This document shows, piece by piece, positions 45,301-50,977 of a stretch of 64,000 nucleotides of DNA. Below the pieces are notes generated by a model. It searched no databases. It was not told the DNA's origin and saw nothing but the letters and a program-made list of their open reading frames with translations. Location: the NCBI GenBank assembly GCA_002480085.1, contig DKPJ01000011.1:364389-428388 (forward strand), written 5' to 3'. The stretch's first letter is position 1; every line of letters starts with the position of its first letter. This DNA comes from Enterobacteriaceae bacterium UBA7338. GTDB lineage: Bacteria > Pseudomonadota > Gammaproteobacteria > Enterobacterales > Enterobacteriaceae. Position numbers and translations under genes: made by a program.

Positions 45301-45815
45301 TAACCATTCTCCTCATCAATCGCCAATTCGTTGGCGACGATCTGCTGATCCTGGCTGATCTCCGAAAGGTATTTGTCGCCCAATAGATGCACGGCGAAGC
45401 GGACAGCCGGGGTGCGATTTTCAAGCAGGGAGGTGCTGCCAGCGTTTGCGGTATCAGTGGCAGTTACCGGCGCTGCAGAGAGGTCCGCATCGCTGGTGGT
45501 CGCCGGGGCAAGGGTGGTTTCATCCTGATGTGCGTTGCCGGAGATCACGTTCCAGGTGCGCTGGTCTTCGGCCAGGGTGTAGCGTTCACGCCAGGTGTAA
45601 TCGATGGTGCTTTCTTCTGGCAGGTCATTGAACACCGGGAAGTCGGTGCGTACAGGCTTGGCGTAGTCTTTACCACGGCCAGTTTCGATGCCAGCCTCTT
45701 CCAGCTCTACGTCGAGCGTCAGAGCGGCGCGTGCTTCGGTTTTGGCACTGAACCAGATAACGCCGTCAGGTTTCCCTGACTTCTGCGTTGCCTTGATTAA
45801 GTAGAAAAATTCCAT
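42393..45815 (-). CDS. recE: RecE-like 5'-3' exonuclease, extended
   Basis: 1140 aa from ATG 45815 (MEFFYLIKATQKSGKPDGVI; GAGG upstream). Rac RecE is 866 aa. The C-terminal 300 residues are the PD-(D/E)XK nuclease (ISSTMVKDARVSLMYF, ETGLEIRVRPDLELELDG, IGADLKTISMWDV, YHLSAAMYCETAALDQFFW). The N-terminal two thirds contain two related modules (about 155-270 and 300-420), a Glu/Pro-rich linker (EPELPQTEPEMPEIEP) and an internal duplication with YNASLPP/YNATLPP. Works with the RecT-like protein in recombination. Confidence 0.88.
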   Translation of the reverse strand: MEFFYLIKATQKSGKPDGVIWFSAKTEARAALTLDVELEEAGIETGRGKDYAKPVRTDFPVFNDLPEESTIDYTWRERYTLAEDQRTWNVISGNAHQDETTLAPATTSDADLSAAPVTATDTANAGSTSLLENRTPAVRFAVHLLGDKYLSEISQDQQIVANELAIDEENGYFQNLLQAKNDVPDLSELTLHAEWKLVQAVKDVFPQDKEHEPALLAAFMSSWIKAEAGDRNQLVDDWLSGKLPAPEIADTSEPDDETPQEGTAEEAAQAHALVQAFRDKNMTVLHAVPRLSFRHRLLAQFITEKEYAYHIDDEQLATVRQLEMDTDNSYVQNLLLAAENVEGMKKLRDFEFWMLTDAVKRVFPAEKATPDLALMLQFMKAWKTTDYIDRGLLAKEWINGNRVSTIQRTDTGTNAGGGIKTDRNADYEHTLDTLDIEIACATLPMDFDIYNIPGSIHRRAKEIVAAKESPWKEWSAALRKTAGILDYSRAAIFALIREASECITPFPDRLTGYIGAKLTEYQHDKPAAEILAAARQIDSAAVVAGVIQGTQPLESLEALSAEFANAGKAAAQAAQEQQPVATSQPAVSSLGGGVFSIEGLLGTPSNEVEKQEAESVVHVQMEETDPGKVEAGAALPAVEGADAAAAQAGSVNPAGILTAAAPELASNIAVDLDQNIEPLSQAEPELPQTEPEMPEIEPAAVIPELEVAAKEWPAYFEPGRYECLPNDVYHAANGISSTMVKDARVSLMYFNARHVEKTIQKERSKVLDMGNLVHALALQPETLAAEFSIEPEIPQGALTTTATIRACIDDYNASLPPQLNADDIKALLEAHNATLPAPLPLGAAVDETAESYMALPVEFQRIEADKKQTAAAMKACIKEYNATLPPLAKTTGSRDALLEQLAIINPDLVAQEAQKPAPLKVSGTKVDLSQALKAVRPDAVFADDLLDAWRENPEGKVLVTRQQLVTARAIQSALLAHPTSGMLLTHPSRAVETSYFGIDEETGLEIRVRPDLELELDGVRIGADLKTISMWDVKADALKARLRREIRMRDYHLSAAMYCETAALDQFFWIFVNKDENYHWIAIVEASPELLELGMLEYRKTMRAIATGFDTGEWPAPITADYTDELDDFDLRRLEALRLA

Positions 45816-45952
45816 GTCGGATCCTCTTTTTTGGATGTAAGATCCCCGGGCCAGAGATAGCGCCCATTGGGTGAACTTTGGTTTTAAAGTTGTTTTCCGG
45901 TGTACTTTGGTCGGTGGCACCGGACGTAGATCCCGCCTTGCGCGGGTTTACG

Positions 45953-46117
45953 TTAGCTTTCGTGGGCCATCTGGTCGTAAGAGGCACAGCGAACAGAACA
46001 GTAATCGCGTTGCTCGCGGTCCAGCTGCGCGCCGCGAATGAAAAGCAGGGTGTTTTTAACTTCTTTCCCTCCCTCAATCGGCTTGCGACAGTACGCGCAT
46101 TTGGTTGAGTTACACAT
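45953..46117 (-). CDS. YdaE-like zinc-finger protein
   Basis: 54 aa starting MCNSTKCAYCRKPIEGGKEV, with a four-cysteine site (CAYC and CSVRC). Matches the YdaE type of the Rac prophage. Start at ATG 46117 gives 7-base spacing from GAGGAG. Leftward early operon; function unknown. Confidence 0.75.
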   Translation of the reverse strand: MCNSTKCAYCRKPIEGGKEVKNTLLFIRGAQLDREQRDYCSVRCASYDQMAHES

Positions 46118-46127
46118 CATCAACTCC

Positions 46128-46325
46128 TCATAAATGGACATTGGTACCGGCCGGCACTTCATCGGCGCGGACAATTCTTTCCACCGGATAACAGTTCCCT
46201 GCCACCTGCTGCTCAACTGCGGCCTCTTCGCACTGGCGCTCGTTTTCATACACACCCAGCACCGCATCCTGAAAATCGCCGTTGGTCATACCCACGGTCA
46301 GCACTAACGCGAATAAGGTATTCAT
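46128..46325 (-). CDS. DUF1482-family small phage protein
   Basis: 65 aa with a short hydrophobic N-terminus and two cysteines (MNTLFALVLTVGMTNGDFQD, then NCYPVERIV). Recognised as the DUF1482 type found in the leftward operon of lambdoid phages. It begins at the stop codon of the upstream gene (TGATG junction). Probable exported or membrane-associated protein; role unknown. Confidence 0.75.
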   Translation of the reverse strand: MNTLFALVLTVGMTNGDFQDAVLGVYENERQCEEAAVEQQVAGNCYPVERIVRADEVPAGTNVHL

Positions 46326-46528
46326 CAGTGCGTTCCCGCCGGTACCAGGTGCGGCTCAATGTTGCGGGCGGCATACGGGCGGCGAATGTGGCGCAGGTTG
46401 CCCTGCGGCTCATGCCAGTAAGTGCCATCGGTGTAGTTAAACGAGACGAGCCAAGCTGCGCCGGTGCGCTGGTTACGCATTGCTACTGCTTTCCCGCTGT
46501 TTGGTACTGCCTGATTGGTAGTTGCCAT
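46325..46528 (-). CDS. Small early phage protein, 67 aa
   Basis: 67 aa from ATG 46528 (MATTNQAVPNSGKAVAMRNQ), with GGGAGG seven bases upstream. First gene of the leftward operon after the OL-type repeats. No recognised domain; basic, no membrane segment. Coupled to the DUF1482 gene by a TGATG overlap. Confidence 0.65.
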   Translation of the reverse strand: MATTNQAVPNSGKAVAMRNQRTGAAWLVSFNYTDGTYWHEPQGNLRHIRRPYAARNIEPHLVPAGTH

Positions 46529-46614
46529 CTCATCCTCCCGGTCTTTCCCGGCGTCAGAACGTTTGTTTAACCTGACAACGCTGCGCTTGTTGTCGATGAG
46601 GTAATATTGCAACA

Positions 46615-46659
46615 TAAAGTTTCGCTTGTAAAGCGTAAGAAAGTAAAACTTTCGATTAG
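46615..46659. promoter_or_regulatory. Left operators of the prophage (OL-type repeats)
   Basis: Two 16-base elements, TAAAGTTTCGCTTGTA (46615-46630) and TAAAACTTTCGATTAG (46644-46659), start 29 bases apart. They share a TTTCG core with three sites at 47159-47221. They lie upstream of the leftward operon, where a lambdoid pL/OL is expected. Confidence 0.7.
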
Positions 46660-46663
46660 AGGC

Positions 46664-46692
46664 AAAAAAAATGGCGCCGCTAAAGGCACCAT
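46664..46692 (-). terminator. Terminator of the repressor gene
   Basis: Minus-strand stem TGGTGCC / GGCGCCA (one G-T pair) followed by eight T residues, about 40 bases after the repressor stop codon. Confidence 0.8.
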
Positions 46693-46730
46693 GTGGTTTT
46701 AGTTTTAAGTTGGTTTTTATTTAGAGCGAT

Positions 46731-47141
46731 TTATTGTTTAGAGCTGTTGATGATGTCAAAAACATCACTTTTAAGAAGCTCTATCTCATGAAGAACTGTC
46801 TTAGTATGGAGGATAAGGCGAAGTTTCTCTGCCTCGGGCAGTTGATTGAAGAGAGATAGTAACGCCTGTTCCTTTTCGTCTAGTTTTGAGGTTGGTGGCG
46901 CTAGACTCGAATCTTCTACATCTTGGTCTGGATCCATGAAAAACCAGTGTTCCGGTTTCCCTGTCACTGCAGCCAATCGTTTCAACCTATCACCACTAGC
47001 TACGTTCTTTCCCTTAGCCCAGTTTTGAACAGCCGTATGCGAAAGCATGACCTTTTTGGCGAGATCGGATTTCGACCAGCCGTTTTCCGTCATAACTTCT
47101 TGAATTCTTTTAGCAAAGATTGGAAATGGAATCTCATTCAT
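46731..47141 (-). CDS. Prophage repressor (HTH only, RacR-like)
   Basis: 136 aa. N-terminal XRE-type HTH (about 8-66: MTENGWSKSDLAKKVMLSHT, then AVQNWAKGKNVAS), followed by a short helical C-terminus. The LexA/S24 autocleavage domain of lambda CI is absent, so RecA-driven self-cleavage is not expected. Divergent from the YdaS-like gene, with three operator-like sites between them. By position and fold it is the lysogeny repressor. Confidence 0.88.
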   Translation of the reverse strand: MNEIPFPIFAKRIQEVMTENGWSKSDLAKKVMLSHTAVQNWAKGKNVASGDRLKRLAAVTGKPEHWFFMDPDQDVEDSSLAPPTSKLDEKEQALLSLFNQLPEAEKLRLILHTKTVLHEIELLKSDVFDIINSSKQ

Positions 47142-47158
47142 ATGCGCATTTTACAACC

Positions 47159-47227
47159 TATAGTTTCGCTTAGCATCAAAACAATATCTTTCGTTATGTT
47201 GAAACAATAACTTTCATCAGGTATGCT
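47159..47227 (+). promoter_or_regulatory. Right operators (three sites) and promoter pR
   Basis: Sites TATAGTTTCGCTTAGC (47159), AATATCTTTCGTTATG (47183) and AATAACTTTCATCAGG (47206) start 24 and 23 bases apart, the spacing of a three-site lambdoid OR. pR is TTGAAA (47199-47204), 17-base spacer, TATGCT (47222-47227); the third site fills the spacer. A weaker minus-strand pRM (TTGTTT, 16 bases, TATAGG) overlaps the first two. Confidence 0.78.
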
Positions 47228-47253
47228 TCGATTCATTCACTGAAGGAGACCAC

Positions 47254-47484
47254 ATGAACAAAGAGACGCAAGAAAAAATAAGTAAAGCCGCATCGCGGGC
47301 TCATATCGCCAAGCATTTTGGCATTAGTGGCCAAGCTGTCGGCAAATGGATCTATGCAAATGGAGTACCTCAAAAGCGAATTATTCCGCTTTGTCAGCTC
47401 CTCGACTGGCAAGTGACTCCGCATGAAATCGATCCACAGGCATATCCCAACCCCACAGATGGTTTGCCACGGCAAGAGGCTTAA
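47254..47484 (+). CDS. Cro/YdaS-like DNA-binding protein
   Basis: 76 aa with an HTH of the YdaS/Cro type (AASRAHIAKHFGISGQAVGK). First gene of the rightward early operon, ATG preceded by GAAGGAGA. Matches YdaS of Rac, which pairs with YdaT. Likely represses pRM/pR in the lytic decision. Confidence 0.85.
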   Translation: MNKETQEKISKAASRAHIAKHFGISGQAVGKWIYANGVPQKRIIPLCQLLDWQVTPHEIDPQAYPNPTDGLPRQEA

Positions 47485-47486
47485 TC

Positions 47487-48023
47487 ATGCAAACACTTAC
47501 TTTTCAACAGAGTACCTCTTTTTCACAGACAGCGATGATAAATCGCTCTCAAGTCATGGAGCCGAGTCATGTCGATATCCGTGACGCCGTTCGCGCCTGG
47601 GCAGCAACAGCAGGGCAGGACGTCGTTGCCGCTCACATCGTGGATCAGTGGCGCAGCTGCGGCGGGGAGGGAATCAAGTTTTCGACAGATATCAGCCGTG
47701 CCCGGCAGAAATTATTCCGCTGGCTGGATAACCGTTTCGACACGGAGGACTGCCGGGAGCGGGTGCGCCAGCTGACGCCTGCGATCCTGGCCGTTCTGCC
47801 GCTGGAGCATCGCACCGCGCTGGTGGGCGGTGACTGCAAAATTACGCGCCTGGCGCATGCCGAGAAAGAAGTTGCAGAGGCCAAGCGCGCAGTGCTGCTG
47901 GACGCGCCCAGGCATCAGAAGCTGAAAGAAATGAGCGAGGGGATAGCCGCGCTTTTCAGGCTTGAGCCGGACCTGGCCGGGCCGCTGATGGCAATGGTTA
48001 CGACAATGCTGGGAGGAATATGA
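47487..48023 (+). CDS. YdaT-like early regulator / toxin family protein
   Basis: 178 aa. The central part (DIRDAVRAWAATAGQDVVAA, then FSTDISRARQKLFRWLDNRF) follows the YdaT pattern of Rac. YdaT has been described both as a toxin and as a CII-like regulator when racR is lost. Two bases after the YdaS-like stop, with its own GAGG site. The longer N- and C-termini differ from E. coli YdaT. Confidence 0.75.
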   Translation: MQTLTFQQSTSFSQTAMINRSQVMEPSHVDIRDAVRAWAATAGQDVVAAHIVDQWRSCGGEGIKFSTDISRARQKLFRWLDNRFDTEDCRERVRQLTPAILAVLPLEHRTALVGGDCKITRLAHAEKEVAEAKRAVLLDAPRHQKLKEMSEGIAALFRLEPDLAGPLMAMVTTMLGGI

Positions 48024-48124
48024 CAGGTCTGAAAATGGTGAAAGCCGCGCTGGTGGAACAGCAACGGCTTTCGGGTGCAAAAACGGTAGGTAATTGCGGA
48101 GACCAGTATGTCAAACACCGCTGA
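48020..48124 (+). CDS. Small early protein, 34 aa
   Basis: 34 codons (MTGLKMVKAALVEQQRLSGA...), overlapping the YdaT-like stop in ATGA and the next start by 17 bases. GGGAGGA lies just upstream, slightly close. Tight packing suggests it is translated; function unknown. Confidence 0.45.
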   Translation: MTGLKMVKAALVEQQRLSGAKTVGNCGDQYVKHR

Positions 48125-49085
48125 AATATACAAATTCCCTGCGCTTCCTCCGGCGCAACAGGAGAGCCGTATGGCTGATCTGGAAAATGGCTATCTGCGT
48201 TTAGCCAACCAAATCCAGGACGCCTTATGTATCGTCGAGTTATCAGGGCGTGAATTCCGTGTGCTGAATGCGATTGTCCGGCTGACCTATGGCTGGTCAA
48301 AGAAATCAGACCGGATCGCCAACAGCCTTATCGCAGACAAAACGACGCTGAAAGTTAAGCATGTCTCTGAAGCCGTGCTGAGCCTCGCTTACCGGAACAT
48401 CATTATCCTGCGCCGCATCGGGCAAACCAGATACATAGGGATTAATACCAGCCTGGATAAGTGGGCTTATACCAAGCCGAACTGCATGAAGTGCCCGGTG
48501 GATTTCCCGTCCGCTGAAGCTGGCACATGGGTAATTACCATCCCTGAAAACGGGGACAACTATCCCCAGAATCAGGGAAGAACATCCCTGAAAATGGGGA
48601 CGGCTATCCCTGAAAATGGGGATGGTGGAAATACCCCTCAAACCATCCCTGAAAACGGGGATGGTTATCCCCGAAAACAGGGAAAGGTATCCCCGAAAAC
48701 AGGGAACACCAAAGACATTCTTTCAAAGACAAATATAAAAGATCTAACCCCCTCTAGTCCCCCAGGGGGGAAGGTAAAGTTCGATCCGCTGAGCATACCG
48801 GTTCCTGAATGGCTGAATGCATCGTCCTGGAATGAGTGGGTCGCGTATCGCCGCCAGTCCGGGAAGCCCATCAAAACCGAGCTGACCGTCACCAAGGCGT
48901 TCAGCCTGCTGAAGCAGTGCCTGGACGAAGGACACGATCCGGTGGACGTGATCAACGCCAGCATCGCTAACGGGTACCAGGGTTTGTTCAAGCCAAAATT
49001 CGGCCTCAGCGGTCGCAAGGCGGGCCGGGATGTGAATCAAATTTCTCAGCCAGGTAACGACATTCCAGACGGATTCAGGGGGTAA
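48108..49085 (+). CDS. O: Phage replication initiator (O-type)
   Basis: 325 aa. N-terminal winged-helix of the phage replication protein O family (about 24-125: LENGYLRLANQIQDALCIVE, then REFRVLNAIVRLTYGWSKKS). The middle (about 140-210) is encoded by the origin iterons and reads as IPENGD repeats. The C-terminal part should bind the helicase loader encoded next. Binds the iterons inside its own gene to start replication, as lambda O does. GGAG precedes the ATG. Confidence 0.9.
   Translation: MSNTAEIYKFPALPPAQQESRMADLENGYLRLANQIQDALCIVELSGREFRVLNAIVRLTYGWSKKSDRIANSLIADKTTLKVKHVSEAVLSLAYRNIIILRRIGQTRYIGINTSLDKWAYTKPNCMKCPVDFPSAEAGTWVITIPENGDNYPQNQGRTSLKMGTAIPENGDGGNTPQTIPENGDGYPRKQGKVSPKTGNTKDILSKTNIKDLTPSSPPGGKVKFDPLSIPVPEWLNASSWNEWVAYRRQSGKPIKTELTVTKAFSLLKQCLDEGHDPVDVINASIANGYQGLFKPKFGLSGRKAGRDVNQISQPGNDIPDGFRG
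48540..48705 (+). other. Prophage replication origin: seven 17-bp iterons
   Basis: Dyad-type 17-mers such as ATCCCTGAAAACGGGGA start at 48540, 48562, 48584, 48606, 48645, 48667 and 48689: 22-base steps in a group of four and a group of three, 39 bases between groups. The second is ATCCCCAGAATCAGGGA and the last two are ATCCCCGAAAACAGGGA. An AT-rich stretch (about 48706-48755) follows, as in the lambda origin inside gene O. Confidence 0.9.
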
Positions 49086-49087
49086 GC

Positions 49088-49837
49088 GTGAAAAATATTA
49101 TTGGTACCGGCAGCGCCCTTGAGCGCCTCAAGAAAATCATTCCGGCCAATGTGCAGCCTAAATTCCGCAATGCTCAGGAGTGGCAGGCATGGCAGGAAGC
49201 GGAAGGGCGCAAACGCTCTGAGGAAATCGACCGGCTGAACCAGCGGGTGCGGTCAGAGAAGATATTTGGCCGGGCTGGCATACAGGCCCTTCACCGTAGC
49301 TGCTCGTTTGCAAACTACGACGTGTCATGCCCGGAGCAGCGCCAGGCGTACAGCATGGCGAAAAGCTACGCCCAGAACTTCGGCGGTGGGTTCGCAAGCT
49401 TCGTTTTCAGCGGCGCGCCGGGCACCGGGAAGAACCATCTGGCTGCGGCTATTGGCAATCACCTGCTGGCAGCCGGGCACTCCGTGCTGGTGGTGACCAT
49501 CCCTGATCTCATGTTGCGCGTTCGCGAGTGCTACGACGACGGGCAGTCCGAATCGTCACTGCTGAATGAGCTCTGCAACGTCGATCTCCTTGTGCTGGAC
49601 GAAGTAGGGATTCAGCGCGGCTCCAGCGGTGAGAAGGTGATCATCAACCAGGTTATCGACCGCCGGCTTTCAGCCATGCGGCCAGTGGGCATCCTGACCA
49701 ACCTGAATCACAGCGAGCTGGTCACTACTCTTGGCGCGCGCGTTATGGATCGCCTCCAGATGGACGGCGGTATCTGGGTTAATTTCGGCTGGACGAGTTA
49801 TCGCAAAAACGTCAGCCATCTGCGTGTCGCGAAATGA
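49088..49837 (+). CDS. DnaC-like helicase loader (YdaV-like)
   Basis: 249 aa AAA+ ATPase of the DnaC family. Walker A GAPGTGKNHLAAAIG (note Asn after GK), Walker B LLVLDEVGIQ, and a conserved SYAQNFGGGFASFVFSG lead-in. Loads the replicative helicase DnaB at the O-bound origin. GTG start at 49088 with GGGGG upstream, 2 bases after the O stop. Corresponds to ydaV of Rac. Confidence 0.9.
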   Translation: MKNIIGTGSALERLKKIIPANVQPKFRNAQEWQAWQEAEGRKRSEEIDRLNQRVRSEKIFGRAGIQALHRSCSFANYDVSCPEQRQAYSMAKSYAQNFGGGFASFVFSGAPGTGKNHLAAAIGNHLLAAGHSVLVVTIPDLMLRVRECYDDGQSESSLLNELCNVDLLVLDEVGIQRGSSGEKVIINQVIDRRLSAMRPVGILTNLNHSELVTTLGARVMDRLQMDGGIWVNFGWTSYRKNVSHLRVAK

Positions 49838-49851
49838 ATCGGGAGATCAAC

Positions 49852-50226
49852 ATGGCAAGTAAATCCCTCTGGGCGATAGTTGATTTCCTCCATGAAAACC
49901 AGACCATCACGCCGCGCCAGGTGCAGACGCTGCTGGGATGCGACTGCAAAAAAGCTCACAACCTGCTGCTGCACCTAATCCGGCGCTCTGTGGTTCTCCG
50001 CACAGGCGAGCCGCATCACCCGGTATTTACGCTGCTGCCTGGCGGGGAGTCGAACATCAAACGACCCAAACCAGTTGCGCCGCCAGCGCCAGCAGCGCCA
50101 GCGGTAAAAGCAAAGCCGCCAGCAAAAGCTGCGCCAGCACCTTCGGGGCCGTCTATCGCGGACGTTTGCCGCCAGAACTGGCAGGGCTACGAAATTCATA
50201 AAATTTTTGGGAGTGCACGGGTATGA
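49852..50226 (+). CDS. Winged-helix phage protein with Pro/Ala linker
   Basis: 124 aa from ATG 49852 (MASKSLWAIVDFLHENQTIT; GGGAG upstream). Winged-helix-like N-terminus (about 1-65), a Pro/Ala/Lys-rich linker (about 75-105) and a short conserved tail (WQGYEIHKIFG). Position equals ydaW of Rac. DNA binding in replication or gene control is likely. Confidence 0.7.
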   Translation: MASKSLWAIVDFLHENQTITPRQVQTLLGCDCKKAHNLLLHLIRRSVVLRTGEPHHPVFTLLPGGESNIKRPKPVAPPAPAAPAVKAKPPAKAAPAPSGPSIADVCRQNWQGYEIHKIFGSARV

Positions 50227-50720
50227 GTGAATCACTGAACAACAAAGAGCTGGTGGCCGCAGGCCATCAATTTGCACGGCTGATGTCGAGTGACATGCCG
50301 CTGATCGATATCGCGAAAATGATTACGCGCCTGGCCGAACGGCTGGACTGCACCACGGCTGCGCTGCGCGAAACGGTCAAACAGCGTGATGCGCTGACAT
50401 CAGACAACGTGGCCCGTGCCGAAATTATCGGCCAGTTGGTCTGGCAGTACAGCGCCAGTGGCATTAAGCCGGTGCAGAAATCGCTGAACCCGGCCTCCGC
50501 GCTGTTGTTCGATGCACTGGAGGTGCTTCGGCAGCCAGCGACAGCTGCAGCGGTAAACGAACTGAAAGCGCCAGCTATTCCAGAAGGATGGAGGCTTGTA
50601 CCGCTTGAACCTACACCCAAAATGTTAGCCGAAATGTGCCTCGTTGAAGGGTGGACGGAACGAGCACTCAAAACCAGATATCAGGCCATGCTTGCCGCTG
50701 CGCCGGGCGAGGAAGTGTGA
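50223..50720 (+). CDS. Early phage protein with C-terminal WRLVPLEPT motif
   Basis: 165 aa. Helical N-terminal half, then a C-terminal module (PEGWRLVPLEPTPKMLAEMC) seen in Ea22-type and related lambdoid accessory proteins. Overlaps the preceding gene in ATGA. Function unknown. Confidence 0.7.
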   Translation: MSESLNNKELVAAGHQFARLMSSDMPLIDIAKMITRLAERLDCTTAALRETVKQRDALTSDNVARAEIIGQLVWQYSASGIKPVQKSLNPASALLFDALEVLRQPATAAAVNELKAPAIPEGWRLVPLEPTPKMLAEMCLVEGWTERALKTRYQAMLAAAPGEEV

Positions 50721-50977
50721 TGGATCCGCTCATGCAATACGCCACCAGCCGCATCATAGAGCTGGAGCGTCTGCTGCTGGTGGATGTGCCGGAAACAGTC
50801 TGGCCTGCCGAGGTCGTACTGGTGTACGCACAGGTTGAAAGCGCCGGGGATCTCCCGGCACACCACCAGCGCCGCCTGAAGCATCACATCAACCGGATGT
50901 GGCTCGAAAAAATGCCGGTACCGGCGATCGTAACCGCTGCCCGTTCGCTGGCCGCTGCCATGGAGAAATACGCGTGA
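50720..50977 (+). CDS. Small helical phage protein, 85 aa
   Basis: 85 aa (MDPLMQYATSRIIELERLLL), helical, no known domain. ATG overlaps the upstream stop (TGATG), with GAGGAA before it; its stop overlaps the methyltransferase GTG. Part of the tightly coupled early operon. Confidence 0.65.
   Translation: MDPLMQYATSRIIELERLLLVDVPETVWPAEVVLVYAQVESAGDLPAHHQRRLKHHINRMWLEKMPVPAIVTAARSLAAAMEKYA

Noticed and set aside
48540..48705. CRISPR array
   Set aside because: Units are short, dyad-type and only 22 bases apart, inside a coding gene of the O family. They are origin iterons. No CRISPR array was seen anywhere in the window.
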